This document shows positions 24,144 to 33,399 of a stretch of DNA of 64,000 nt, one piece after another. A program made the translations under genes and the position numbers. Under the pieces are notes generated by a model. The model made no database searches, was not told the DNA's origin, and saw only the letters and a program-made list of their open reading frames with translations. The stretch is taken from the NCBI GenBank assembly GCA_964544655.1, contig CAZJCM010000009.1:13471-77470 (forward strand), in the 5' to 3' direction. Numbering within the stretch: the first letter of the stretch is position 1; the number at the start of each line of letters is the position of its first letter. This stretch comes from HyVt-443 sp964544655 (GTDB taxonomy: Bacteria > Pseudomonadota > Gammaproteobacteria > Chromatiales > Chromatiaceae).

Positions 24144-26954
24144 ATGCTGTTTCGTCTGAACAGCCTATGTGGATTGCGCCCACTGCTGCTTGGTCTGTTA
24201 CTGCTGCTGGGCAGTATCGCACGGGCCGGCGACTTGCCGTTGAGCCCCGGCGAGCAGGCCTGGCTCCGGGCCCATCCGGTGATCCGCCTGGGAATAGATG
24301 CGGGTTTCGGCCCTTATTCCTTCCTCGATGAACAGGGCCGCGTGCAGGGTGTGGTGGCCGATTTCCTCCCTCTCATCGAGCGTCAGTTGGGGATCCGCTT
24401 CGAGACCGTCTCCGATCTCACATGGCCGCAGCTGATGCAGGCGCTGCGCGAACAGCGGCTGGATGCCGTGGCCACCGTGGTCAGACTGCCCGAGCGGGAA
24501 TCCTTTATCGCGTTTTCCCGTATCTACCTGCCCACCCCCCTGGTCATCATGACTCGTGCCGAGACCCCTCAACTGCACTCCCTCGATGACCTGCAACGGC
24601 TGCGCCTCACCCTGGTCGAGGGCTACTCATCGAGCAAACAGCTGCTGGCCCACTTTCCCGACCTGCGACCACGCTATGTGGCCAACCCGTTGGAAGGGCT
24701 GCGGGCGGTCGCCACCGGGGCCGCTGATGCCTATGTGGGGGTGCTGGGGGTGAACAGCTTCCTGGCGACACAAAGCGGCATCAGCAACCTCAAGGTCAAC
24801 GCCTCCTTCGATATGGCGAATAACGGTCAGCGTTTCGGCGTGCGCAAGGATTGGCCGCAGCTGGCTCGATTGCTGGACCGGGCCTTGGCGGCTATCCCCG
24901 CCGATCGCAGGCTGGCCATCTTCCAGCGCTGGTTGCCTCAGTATTTTGATCAGATCGATCGGTTGAGCCGACCTGGCTACATCACCCTGCTGTTCCCCTG
25001 GCTGCTGGGCGGTTTGGGTCTGGTCCTGCTGGCTTATCTGGTGGTTCTGGTGTGGAATCGCCAGCTGCACAACGAGCTGGCGCGGCGCCGCGCCGAGCTG
25101 GAGCGGGCCCAGGCCATCGCTCATCTCGGCGACTGGTCCATGGACACTGCCAGTGGACGCATCACCTGGTCGGACGAACTCTTTCGTATCGCCGGACGCA
25201 AGCCCCAGTCAGTGGAGCTGGACTGGCCCACCCTGCGCAGCTGGACCCACCCGGACGAACGGGACCGCCTCGATCGCTACCTGCGACGCTTGGGGTCCCT
25301 GTCTCCCGGGAAATCCCTGCCGCCACTGGTCTCCCGCCTGCAGCGTCCGGATGGAGACTCCCGTTGGCTGGAGATCACCAGTTCGGTCGAATTCGATGTT
25401 GCGGACAAGCCGGTCCGCTTCTACGGCACTGCCCAGGATATTACCGAACGTCAGCAGGCCCAGGCCGCGGCAGAACGGCGTGAGGCGATATTGGAGTCGG
25501 TGTTCCAAGCCCTGCCCGACCTGTTTTTTCTCATGCAGGCGGATGGCACCATCCTGGAGTACCGCGCCAAGCGGGAATCTGATCTCTATGTCCCGCCAGA
25601 GACCTTTCTCGGCCGGCGCATGCAGGATGTGCTGCCGGCTGATCTGGCAGCACAGTTCCAGTCGAATCTGGAACTGATTCAGGCACAGACTGGCCAGGTA
25701 CGCTATGAATACGACCTGACCCTGGCGGATGGTGACCACCATTTTGAGGCCAGGCTGAATTGGTTAGCGAGCGGCGATCATGTCGTTGCCGTGATTCGGG
25801 ATATCACCGAGGAGCATCAGGCCCGTCTGCGACTGATGCAGAGCGAGGCCCGGCTCAGAGAGGCTCAGCGCCTGGCCCACGTCGGTAGCTGGGAGCTGGA
25901 CCTGGTGAGTGATCGGCTGCACTGGTCCGAGGAGGTGTTTCGTATTTTCGAGATCGATCCCAGTCAATTTGGCGCCTCTTATCAGGCCTTCCTCGACGCC
26001 ATCCACCCGGATGACCGGGAGCGTGTAAACCTGGCCTATACGGAATCGGTCGCGCAGCAGAGACCCTTCGCCATTACCCATCGACTGCTGTTTGGCAATG
26101 ACCGCATCAAGTACGTTGAGGAGCGTGGTGAGACCACCTACGATGAGGATGGCAAGCCCCTGCGCTCCCTCGGCACGGTACAGGACATCACAGAGCGCAG
26201 GCAGGCCGAGGAGGCGATCCGGAGACTCAACACCGAGTTGGAATCGCGGGTGCAGGAGCGCACACGAGAACTGCAGGCGGCCAATCAGGAACTGGAGACC
26301 TTTACCTACTCGGTGTCCCACGATCTCAAGGCCCCCCTGCGCGGCATCGATGGCTACAGCCGTCTGTTGCTGGAGGAATATGCCGGGCAGTTGGATGAGG
26401 AGGGACGTCTGTTTCTCGCCAATGTGCGCCATGGGGTGGCGCAGATGAATCAGCTCATTGAGGACTTGCTGGCCTATTCCCGCATGGAGCGTCGGACCTT
26501 GCACGATACCGCCATCGATCTGGCACATTTGGTGGATGTCATCCTGGCCGAGCGTCAGCAGGAGCTGCAGGCAGCGGGTGTGGCGGTGCAGGTCGATGTG
26601 GATTCGCTGACTGTGCGTGCCGATGCCGAGGGTCTGGCGATGATGCTGCGCAACCTGTTGGACAACGCCATCAAGTTCAGTGCCGCCAGCCAGCCGCCGG
26701 TCATCGAGATCAGCGGGACGGAGAAGGGGGAATCCGTTATCCTTGCCGTCAAGGACAACGGCATTGGGTTTGACATGCGCTTTCATGAGCGAATCTTCAC
26801 TATCTTCCAGCGCCTGCAGCGAGCGGAGGATTATCCCGGCACCGGCGTGGGCCTGGCTATCGTGCACAAAGCGGTGCATCGCATGGGCGGGCGGGTCTGG
26901 GCCGAAAGCGTGCCCGGCAAGGGTGCCACCTTCTACCTGGAGCTGCCGCGATGA
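24144..26954 (+). CDS. Sensor histidine kinase with periplasmic binding-protein domain and three PAS domains
   Basis: A 936-residue membrane sensor. A signal/anchor helix (LLLGLLLLLGSIARA) precedes an extracytoplasmic SBP_bac_3-like domain (about residues 30-270; HPVIRLGIDAGFGPYSFLDE). One membrane helix (about 275-300) leads to three PAS/PAC modules (about 310-430, 440-560, 575-700), a HisKA domain with phospho-acceptor SVSHDLKAPLRG, and a HATPase domain with NLLDNAIKFS, DNGIGFD and GTGVGLAIVHKAVHRMGG. The kinase core resembles phytochrome-type kinases. The ATG at 24144 follows GAGGAGAGG. Its stop overlaps the next gene (ATGA). The ligand is unknown; amino acids or other small solutes are typical of this binding domain. 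Confidence 0.88.
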   Translation: MLFRLNSLCGLRPLLLGLLLLLGSIARAGDLPLSPGEQAWLRAHPVIRLGIDAGFGPYSFLDEQGRVQGVVADFLPLIERQLGIRFETVSDLTWPQLMQALREQRLDAVATVVRLPERESFIAFSRIYLPTPLVIMTRAETPQLHSLDDLQRLRLTLVEGYSSSKQLLAHFPDLRPRYVANPLEGLRAVATGAADAYVGVLGVNSFLATQSGISNLKVNASFDMANNGQRFGVRKDWPQLARLLDRALAAIPADRRLAIFQRWLPQYFDQIDRLSRPGYITLLFPWLLGGLGLVLLAYLVVLVWNRQLHNELARRRAELERAQAIAHLGDWSMDTASGRITWSDELFRIAGRKPQSVELDWPTLRSWTHPDERDRLDRYLRRLGSLSPGKSLPPLVSRLQRPDGDSRWLEITSSVEFDVADKPVRFYGTAQDITERQQAQAAAERREAILESVFQALPDLFFLMQADGTILEYRAKRESDLYVPPETFLGRRMQDVLPADLAAQFQSNLELIQAQTGQVRYEYDLTLADGDHHFEARLNWLASGDHVVAVIRDITEEHQARLRLMQSEARLREAQRLAHVGSWELDLVSDRLHWSEEVFRIFEIDPSQFGASYQAFLDAIHPDDRERVNLAYTESVAQQRPFAITHRLLFGNDRIKYVEERGETTYDEDGKPLRSLGTVQDITERRQAEEAIRRLNTELESRVQERTRELQAANQELETFTYSVSHDLKAPLRGIDGYSRLLLEEYAGQLDEEGRLFLANVRHGVAQMNQLIEDLLAYSRMERRTLHDTAIDLAHLVDVILAERQQELQAAGVAVQVDVDSLTVRADAEGLAMMLRNLLDNAIKFSAASQPPVIEISGTEKGESVILAVKDNGIGFDMRFHERIFTIFQRLQRAEDYPGTGVGLAIVHKAVHRMGGRVWAESVPGKGATFYLELPR

Positions 26955-27382
26955 ACCAGGATCTGAGCAATCGCCCCATCCTGCTGGTGGAGGACAACCC
27001 GATGGATGTGGACCTGGCCCTGCGCGCCTTCAAGCGGCGTAATCTCACTAATCCCATCGAGGTGGCCCGGGATGGCGAGGAGGCCCTTGCCTGGCTGCCC
27101 CGCTGGGAGGCGGGAGAGGCGCTGCCCCTGGTGATCCTGCTCGATCTGAAACTGCCCCGGGTGGATGGCCTGGAGGTGCTACGGCGCCTGCGCGAGCATC
27201 CGGTCAGTCAGGGTCTGCCGGTGGTAGTGCTGACCTCGTCCAGCGATGATCGGGATGTGCAGATGGCTTATCGCCTGCATGCCAACTCCTATATTGTGAA
27301 ACCGGTCAACTTCGACAAGTTCATGGATGTAGCGGCGCAGATCGAACTCTACTGGTGCCTGCTCAATCACCCGCCGAGATGA
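26951..27382 (+). CDS. Single-domain response regulator (RcpA-like)
   Basis: A 143-residue receiver domain without output domain. The acidic pocket is VEDNPMD, the phospho-acceptor is D65 in ILLDLKLPRVDG, the conserved Thr/Ser is in VVVLTSSSDD, and the Lys is in YIVKPVNFDKF. Regulators of this subtype (with YIVKPV and a C-terminal helix) often pair with phytochrome-like kinases carrying the HisKA type seen in the gene before. Start overlaps the kinase stop by four bases; only four bases separate it from the next gene, so it probably relays the phosphate between them. Confidence 0.88.
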   Translation: MNQDLSNRPILLVEDNPMDVDLALRAFKRRNLTNPIEVARDGEEALAWLPRWEAGEALPLVILLDLKLPRVDGLEVLRRLREHPVSQGLPVVVLTSSSDDRDVQMAYRLHANSYIVKPVNFDKFMDVAAQIELYWCLLNHPPR

Positions 27383-27386
27383 CCTG

Positions 27387-30300
27387 ATGCGTGTCCTGCA
27401 TGTAGAAGACAATGCGGTCGATGCTGACTTGATCCGGCGCGAACTGGCCCGTATGGCACCAGATATTCAGCTGGATCAGGTGACCAATCTGGCTAGTGCA
27501 CGGGAGCGTCTACAGACTCCAGACAACTACGATCTGGCGTTGGTGGACCTGTGGCTGCCGGATGGCAGCGGCCTGGAACTGCTGGGGGAGATCAGGCAAG
27601 GGCAGCTGCCCCTGGCGGTGGTGGTGCTAACCGGCTCAGGAGGTCAGGACGCGGCCATCGCTGCACTCAAGGCAGGTGCCGATGATTATCTGAGCAAACA
27701 GGATGATCTGTCTCGCCTGCCCGCCACCCTGCATAACGCCCACCAGCGCTTCACTGAATCCCACAACTACCGGTCTTCTCCCCTGCGGGTTCTCTATGCC
27801 GAACACAACGCGGCAGACAGCGATCTGACCCGCCGTCACTTGGCCCAGCATGCCCCCCATATCCGACTTACAGTGGTTACAGATGCCATGCAGGCGCTGG
27901 AGCGACTGCCAGCGGATGCAGCAACCCCTGTAGGTTTCGATGTGCTGCTGCTGGACTACCGTCTGCCAGGCATGAATGCCCTGGAATTGACCAAGGTGCT
28001 GCGGCTGGATCGGGGACTGGGCATCCCCATCGTGCTGGTGTCCGGCCAGGGCAGCGAGGCGGTGGCGGCCCAGGCACTGCGCCTGGGAGTGGATGATTTT
28101 ATCTCCAAACACGAGGGCTATCTGTACGAATTGACCCCCACCCTGGATAAGGTGCGACAGCAGGCACAACTGCAGCATCAGCAGCGAAAGCTGCAGGCGA
28201 CCTCCCAGCGTCTGAGCCATCTGCTGAACGCCAGTCCGGTCATTCTCTATACTCTGCGTCTCGAGGGGGATACAGCGGTCTTGACATGGGTGAGTGACAA
28301 TATCAGTCAGCAACTGGGCTACTCGGTGGAGCAGGCCCTGGCACCCGGCTGGTGGTTCGATCACCTGTATGCCGATGACCGTGAAGCGATCCTGACTGCT
28401 GTGCAGACCCTGATCGCTGAAGGGCATCATGTCCATGAATACCGTTTTCTCGACTCTGCCGGCCAGGTGCGCTGGATCCATGATGAGATGCGCCTGCTTG
28501 ACGACGCGCCGAACCAGCAGCCGGAGGTCATCGGCGCTTGGCGGGATATCACAGAGGCCAAGCAGGCCGAACAGGTGCAGCAGACCCGCATCGTGGTGCT
28601 CGATCGCCTGGGCGGTAATGCCAGCCTCTCCGGCATCCTGCATGATATTGCTACCCGATTGGAGCAGATCCGTCCACAGATGCTGGTCTCCATCCTGCTG
28701 CTGGACCCCCATACCAACCGGCTGTACACAGGGGCAGCGCCGAGTCTGCCGGGGGATTACAATGCGGCTGTGGATGGATTGGTGCCGGCGGAGGGGAAGG
28801 GCTCCTGCGGCACCGCCGCAGCCTTGGGTAAAACGGTGATCGTCGAGGATATCCAGAGCCACCCCTACTGGGCGGACTATGTGGATATTGCCACCAAGGC
28901 CGGGCTGTGCGCCTGCTGGTCGGTTCCCTTCAAGGACGAACAGGGTGAGGTGATCGGGACCTTCGCTGTCTACTATGCCCAGCCACAATCGCCATCGCAG
29001 ATGGATCTCGATCTGATCGACGAATTCGCCCGTCTCACCAGCCTGGCGGTACAGCGGATACGTGTCACCACCGCCATGCGTCAGGCCGCGACGGTGTTCG
29101 AGAGCACCCAGGAGGGGGTGATTATCACCGATCTGCAACCCCGCATCCTCAATGTCAACCGGGCCTTTACCGAGATCAGCGGCTACACAGAGAGTGATGT
29201 GGTAGGGCAGAATCCCAAGGTGCTGCAATCCGGTCGGCACGATCAGTCGTTCTACCAAGCCCTGTGGGCCAGTCTGTTAGAGACTGGTTACTGGCAGGGG
29301 GAAATCTGGAACCGGCGCAAGAACGGGGAGCTGTTTCCCCAATTGCTCACCATCAGCACAGTACGGGATGAACGGGATAACCCCACGCACTATGTGGCAG
29401 TGATGACCGATATCAGCCAGATCAAACAGTCGGAGCAGCGGCTCGAGTATCTGGCCCACTATGATCCGCTCACTAATCTGCCAAACCGTCTGTTGCTCAA
29501 CGCCCGGCTGAGGCACGCCCTGCAGCAGGCGGCCCGCTATCGGACACCCATCGCCGTGATGTTTCTCGATCTCGACCGTTTCAAGCAGATCAACGACAGT
29601 TTCGGCCATCCGGTGGGCGACCAGTTGCTCAAGGCAGCAGGCGAACGCCTCGGCCATTGTGTGCGCGTCAACGATACGGTGGCGCGGGTGGGCGGTGACG
29701 AATTTGTCCTCCTGCTGGAGGATATCAAACAGCCGGAAAACGCTGCCGTGGTGGCGGAGAAGATTCTGCTCGGGTTCACCGAGCCCTTCGATCTGGCCGG
29801 CCAGGAAATCTACATCACGCCCAGTATCGGCGTTTGTCTCTATCCGCGTGATGGCGAGGAGGCTGATACGCTGCTGCGCAACGCCGATACGGCCCTTTAC
29901 GCGGCAAAGGGGCAAGGGCGCAACTGTTATGCCTTCTATAGCGAGCAGCTAACCGCCCATGCGTTCGAGCAGGTGATGCTGGAAAACAGCTTGCGCAAGG
30001 CCATTACACGCAATGAGCTGCTGCTCTACTATCAGCCTCAGCTGGATTTGCGCAACGGCCGGCTGATCGGTGCCGAGGCCCTGGTGCGCTGGCAACACCC
30101 GGACTTAGGGCTGGTTCCACCGATCAAGTTCATTCCCCTGGCGGAAGAGACCGGGCTCATCGTCGAGATCGGCGACTGGGTGCTGCAGACCGCCTGTACC
30201 CAGGCCCGGGCCTGGCTGGATCAGGGGCTGGAGATCGGCCGTATAGCGGTCAATGTGGCCGGGCCGCAGATTAAACGGCGGGCGATTATGGACCAGGTGC

Positions 30301-30737
30301 AAAGGGCGCTCGAGTCGAGTGGACTACCGGCGGAGCGGCTCGAATTGGAGGTGACGGAAGGTTTCATCATGGATGAGGCAGAAGGGAGTATCGAACTGTT
30401 GCGGGCTCTGCGCAGGTTGGGCGTCGGTCTTTCCGTCGATGATTTCGGCACCGGCTACTCATCTCTGGCCTACCTCAAACGTCTGCCCATCGACAAGTTG
30501 AAGATCGATCAGTCATTTGTGCGCGACATCCCCGGGGATCCGGATGATGTGGCCATCGTCAAGGCGATCATTGCCCTGGGGCAGAGCCTGGGTCTGGAGG
30601 TGATTGCCGAAGGTATCGAAACAGCAGAGCAGCAGCAGTTCCTGACCGCACAGGGCTGCAGCAAAGGCCAGGGTTATCTGTTTGCGCGGCCGTTGCCGGT
30701 GGAGGATTTTGTCGATTTCGTGAAAGGGCTTGAGTAA
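27387..30737 (+). CDS. REC-REC-PAS-GAF-PAS-GGDEF-EAL c-di-GMP turnover protein
   Basis: A 1116-residue cytoplasmic signalling protein. Domain order: receiver 1 (about 1-120, phospho-acceptor D54 in ALVDLWLPDG), receiver 2 (about 132-250, D190 in VLLLDYRLPG, but its acidic pocket reads YAEHNAAD with a His in place of the second acid), PAS (270-395), GAF (405-555), PAS (565-685), GGDEF (690-850, motif RVGGDEFVLLL intact) and EAL (865-1110, GAEALVRWQHP intact, DDFGTGYSSL loop present). Both catalytic motifs look active, so it may make or degrade c-di-GMP depending on signal. Ends 11 bases before the convergent merA. Confidence 0.9.
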   Translation: MRVLHVEDNAVDADLIRRELARMAPDIQLDQVTNLASARERLQTPDNYDLALVDLWLPDGSGLELLGEIRQGQLPLAVVVLTGSGGQDAAIAALKAGADDYLSKQDDLSRLPATLHNAHQRFTESHNYRSSPLRVLYAEHNAADSDLTRRHLAQHAPHIRLTVVTDAMQALERLPADAATPVGFDVLLLDYRLPGMNALELTKVLRLDRGLGIPIVLVSGQGSEAVAAQALRLGVDDFISKHEGYLYELTPTLDKVRQQAQLQHQQRKLQATSQRLSHLLNASPVILYTLRLEGDTAVLTWVSDNISQQLGYSVEQALAPGWWFDHLYADDREAILTAVQTLIAEGHHVHEYRFLDSAGQVRWIHDEMRLLDDAPNQQPEVIGAWRDITEAKQAEQVQQTRIVVLDRLGGNASLSGILHDIATRLEQIRPQMLVSILLLDPHTNRLYTGAAPSLPGDYNAAVDGLVPAEGKGSCGTAAALGKTVIVEDIQSHPYWADYVDIATKAGLCACWSVPFKDEQGEVIGTFAVYYAQPQSPSQMDLDLIDEFARLTSLAVQRIRVTTAMRQAATVFESTQEGVIITDLQPRILNVNRAFTEISGYTESDVVGQNPKVLQSGRHDQSFYQALWASLLETGYWQGEIWNRRKNGELFPQLLTISTVRDERDNPTHYVAVMTDISQIKQSEQRLEYLAHYDPLTNLPNRLLLNARLRHALQQAARYRTPIAVMFLDLDRFKQINDSFGHPVGDQLLKAAGERLGHCVRVNDTVARVGGDEFVLLLEDIKQPENAAVVAEKILLGFTEPFDLAGQEIYITPSIGVCLYPRDGEEADTLLRNADTALYAAKGQGRNCYAFYSEQLTAHAFEQVMLENSLRKAITRNELLLYYQPQLDLRNGRLIGAEALVRWQHPDLGLVPPIKFIPLAEETGLIVEIGDWVLQTACTQARAWLDQGLEIGRIAVNVAGPQIKRRAIMDQVQRALESSGLPAERLELEVTEGFIMDEAEGSIELLRALRRLGVGLSVDDFGTGYSSLAYLKRLPIDKLKIDQSFVRDIPGDPDDVAIVKAIIALGQSLGLEVIAEGIETAEQQQFLTAQGCSKGQGYLFARPLPVEDFVDFVKGLE

Positions 30738-30748
30738 GCGCCATATTA

Positions 30749-32371
30749 TCAGCCCGCGCAGCAGGAGAGCTGCCCGACATCCTTGCTGAAGGTCTGGGCG
30801 CAGAGCTTCAGCCCCTCCACCATGGTGAGGTAGGGGAAGAGCTGCCCGGCCAGGGCCTCCACTGTCATCTGGTTGACGAGTGCCAGCGCCGCACTCTGAA
30901 TGATCTCGCCTCCTTCCGCTGCCAGGACCTGCGCACCTAACAATCGTCCACCAGATGCTTCTGCAACCAGCTTGATAAACCCCCGGGTATCGTAGTTGGC
31001 CAGGGCGCGGGGGACATTGTCCAGTGCCAGGGTGCGCGTCTCTACTGCGATGCCCTGGGCCTTGGCCTGGGCCTCGGTGAGGCCGACGGTGGCCACTTGC
31101 GGATCGGTGAAGACCACTGCAGGCATGGCGGTGAGATCCAGCGCCGCATCGCCACCGGTCATGTTGATGGCAGCCCGGGTGCCTGCGGCTGCGGCCACGT
31201 AGACATACTGGGGCTGATCGGTGCAGTCGCCGGCGGCGTAGATGTGGGGGACCGATGTGCGCATGTGCTGGTCGATGACGATGCCGCCACGCGGGTCGGT
31301 GGCGATACCGGCCCGTTCCAGGCCGAGCTGATCCGTGTTCGGGGCGCGACCGGTGGCCACCAGCAGGGCATCGCTGTGCAAGCGGCGGCCTCCTGCTTCC
31401 ACCTGGAAGCCGGTGCCATCGTGGGAGATCCGCCCGGGGATCGTGTGTCGCATCAGCTCGATACCCTCCCCGGCAAGCACTTCGCCGAGACTGCTGTCGA
31501 ATGCGGGATCCTCCCTGGAGAGCAGGGTGCTCCGGGCCATGAGCGTCACCGCGCTGCCCAAGCGACGGAAGGCCTGGGCCAGTTCCAGGGCAACTACTGA
31601 ACCGCCAAGTACGATCAGATGCCTGGGCAGGTGCTCTGCGTTGAGCGCCTCGGTAGAGGTCCAGTAGGGCGTCCCCTCCAGGCCGGGGATCGGCGGGATC
31701 GCCGGGCGTGCGCCGGTGGCGATCAGGATCCGCTCCGCGGTGATCTGCTGTGGCCCGCCGTGGGCCTGATCGATGAGCAGCGTTTTGGCATCCTGAAACC
31801 TTGCCCACCCCTTGACCAGGCGGATATTCGGGTTGCCCTCCAGTATGTGCTCGTATTTGGCAAGCCGCAGCTCATCCACCCGTGCCTGCTGCTGTCTGAC
31901 CAGCCGTTTCCGCTCGATCACCGGGGGCTGTTCCGCCAGCCCGTCGAAGGGGTTCGTGGCCTGCAGATGGGCGATGTGAGCGGCCCGGATCATAATCTTC
32001 GAGGGCACGCAGCCGATGTTGACGCAGGTGCCGCCGATCACTTCGTTGCCTTCGATGAGCGTGACTTGCGCCCCTTCTTCGGCAGCGCGGATAGCCGCGG
32101 CGAAGGCAGCGGAACCGCTGCCGATGATGGCGATCTGCAGGCCGGTGCCGTCTCCCTTTTCGATCGGGGCGGCGCTGTAGCCCTTCCGCTGCACCGCGTC
32201 GATGAGATCGCCAATCTCCATTTTGGATTGCAGGGTTATTTCTGCCAGGGCCGCCTGAAAGGAGACTCGGGCGTGCACGCCGGGCAATGCATTCAGCGCC
32301 GCCTCGGCGGTGCTGGCACAGTGTTCGCAGGTCATGCCCGAGATACGGAGCTTGAGATTGGTGTCATTCAC
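30749..32371 (-). CDS. merA: Mercury(II) reductase
   Basis: A 540-residue flavoprotein that reduces Hg(II) to volatile Hg(0) with NADPH. An N-terminal heavy-metal-binding domain (ISGMTCEHCASTAEAAL) precedes the pyridine-nucleotide disulfide oxidoreductase core: FAD site IIGSGSAAFAAAI, redox pair GGTCVNIGCVPSKIM, NADPH site VLGGSVVALELAQAF and the dimer domain. The C-terminal vicinal cysteines QLSCCAG, which hand mercury to the active site of the partner subunit, are present. The GTG at 32371 has AAGGA eight bases before it and overlaps the merF stop by eight bases, so I prefer it to an ATG 15 codons upstream. Confidence 0.94.
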   Translation of the reverse strand: MNDTNLKLRISGMTCEHCASTAEAALNALPGVHARVSFQAALAEITLQSKMEIGDLIDAVQRKGYSAAPIEKGDGTGLQIAIIGSGSAAFAAAIRAAEEGAQVTLIEGNEVIGGTCVNIGCVPSKIMIRAAHIAHLQATNPFDGLAEQPPVIERKRLVRQQQARVDELRLAKYEHILEGNPNIRLVKGWARFQDAKTLLIDQAHGGPQQITAERILIATGARPAIPPIPGLEGTPYWTSTEALNAEHLPRHLIVLGGSVVALELAQAFRRLGSAVTLMARSTLLSREDPAFDSSLGEVLAGEGIELMRHTIPGRISHDGTGFQVEAGGRRLHSDALLVATGRAPNTDQLGLERAGIATDPRGGIVIDQHMRTSVPHIYAAGDCTDQPQYVYVAAAAGTRAAINMTGGDAALDLTAMPAVVFTDPQVATVGLTEAQAKAQGIAVETRTLALDNVPRALANYDTRGFIKLVAEASGGRLLGAQVLAAEGGEIIQSAALALVNQMTVEALAGQLFPYLTMVEGLKLCAQTFSKDVGQLSCCAG

Positions 32372-32591
32372 AACGGTTGTCCTTGCATCCGGATGAGTGG
32401 GGCCGGAGAAGCGCATAGGCGGTCAATCCGACGAAGAAGACCAGCGCGGGCAACAGCACATAATCGAGCCAGCCCGCCAGGGCCGCCAGTCCGACTCCTC
32501 CCAGCAGTACCAGCAGCACCGGTGTGAAGCAGCAGAGGGCGGTCACCGCCGTGCCGGTGATGCCGGTCGCCAACAACCTGCGATGGTTCAT
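32364..32591 (-). CDS. merF: Mercury transport membrane protein MerF
   Basis: A 75-residue inner-membrane protein with two helices. The vicinal cysteine pair TALCCFTPVLLVLLGGVGL is typical, and a second Cys pair position is suggested by SGCKDNRC at the C-terminus. MerF moves Hg(II) from the periplasmic carrier or directly into the cytoplasm to MerA. It overlaps merP by four bases and merA by eight, so the genes form one unit. Confidence 0.9.
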   Translation of the reverse strand: MNHRRLLATGITGTAVTALCCFTPVLLVLLGGVGLAALAGWLDYVLLPALVFFVGLTAYALLRPHSSGCKDNRCE

Positions 32592-32890
32592 TGCTCCGCC
32601 TTGAGTGTCGAGGGGTAGCCGGCATTGGCAGTGGCCTCGGTGAGGGCCTCTACGTCGGTCTGAGCAGGGTCGAAGGTCACTTTGGCGGTGCGGGTTTCAT
32701 AGTCCGCTGAGGCGGCGATGACACCGGGGATCTTGTCCAATGACTTGCGTACCGTGATCGGGCACATGGTGCAGGTCATGTTCTCCACTGACAGGGTGAT
32801 GGTCTTCAGTTCGATCCGTGGTGCGGCCTGCGCGGTGGAGAGCAGGGAGATGCTGGCCAGAAGCAGGGCGGTAAAGAGTGATTTGATCAT
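32588..32890 (-). CDS. merP: Periplasmic mercury-binding protein MerP
   Basis: A 100-residue protein with a signal peptide (LFTALLLASISLLSTAQA) and one HMA domain. The metal-binding motif NMTCTMCPITVRKSL holds the two cysteines that take up Hg(II) in the periplasm before transfer to MerT or MerF. Length and position between merT and merF are normal. Confidence 0.93.
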   Translation of the reverse strand: MIKSLFTALLLASISLLSTAQAAPRIELKTITLSVENMTCTMCPITVRKSLDKIPGVIAASADYETRTAKVTFDPAQTDVEALTEATANAGYPSTLKAEQ

Positions 32891-32916
32891 GGGAATCTAC
32901 CTCGGTCTGTTTGCCG

Positions 32917-33273
32917 TTATTCGAGTATCCAGGGAGCGTACCAGGGAAAGGTCAGCAGGGTGATCAGCAGAAGAGTGACCACCCAGAAGACGATGCGCTG
33001 GTTGCGCCGGTTTATCGGGGCGGCGCAGGGTGTTCCGGGGGTGCAGACTTGGGGCAGCAGATAGAGCTTGCGGAACGCCAGGCCAAGAAACAACAGGGTC
33101 ACGCCGATGAAGATGGGGCGGTAAGGCTCCAGCGCAGTGAGGTTACCGATCCAGGCGCCACCCACTCCCAGCATCAGCAGTACGAACGGGCCGACACAGC
33201 AGAGTGACGCGCCCACTGCCGCCAGGGCTGCAGCGATCAGTGTGGTGCTCTTTGTTGTGGTCTGCTCCGCCAT
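32917..33273 (-). CDS. merT: Mercuric transport protein MerT
   Basis: A 118-residue inner-membrane protein with three helices. The first carries the vicinal pair ASLCCVGPFVLLMLGVGGAW; the periplasmic or cytoplasmic loop has a second pair CTPGTPC. It imports Hg(II) from MerP to MerA. The ATG at 33273 has GAGAGGA five bases upstream; the seven codons before it would begin with TTG and lack a site. First gene of merTPFA. Confidence 0.93.
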   Translation of the reverse strand: MAEQTTTKSTTLIAAALAAVGASLCCVGPFVLLMLGVGGAWIGNLTALEPYRPIFIGVTLLFLGLAFRKLYLLPQVCTPGTPCAAPINRRNQRIVFWVVTLLLITLLTFPWYAPWILE

Positions 33274-33305
33274 GACATCCTCTCTTTCGTTCAAGTGATA
33301 GAGGA

Positions 33306-33337
33306 AGTCTAAGCGCTGTACCTGGGTACGGTGTCAA
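33306..33337 (-). promoter_or_regulatory. MerR-type promoter/operator for merTPFA
   Basis: On the minus strand TTGACA (33332-33337) is a perfect -35; candidate -10 hexamers TAGACT (33306-33311) or TTAGAC (33307-33312) leave an overlong 19-20 base spacer. Within it GTACC-CA-GGTAC (33318-33329) forms a dyad. Long spacers with an internal GTAC dyad are the hallmark of promoters twisted open by MerR-family activators. Transcription would start just before merT. Confidence 0.7.
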
Positions 33338-33399
33338 GGGTGGGGGCGAATAATTACTCAGCCTGCCATTTGCGCCGAGGCAGCGCTTCTACGATTCTG

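Noticed and set aside
27636..29258. A 540-codon open frame on the minus strand opposite the GGDEF-EAL gene
   Set aside because: No family resemblance, and the plus-strand protein is unmistakable.
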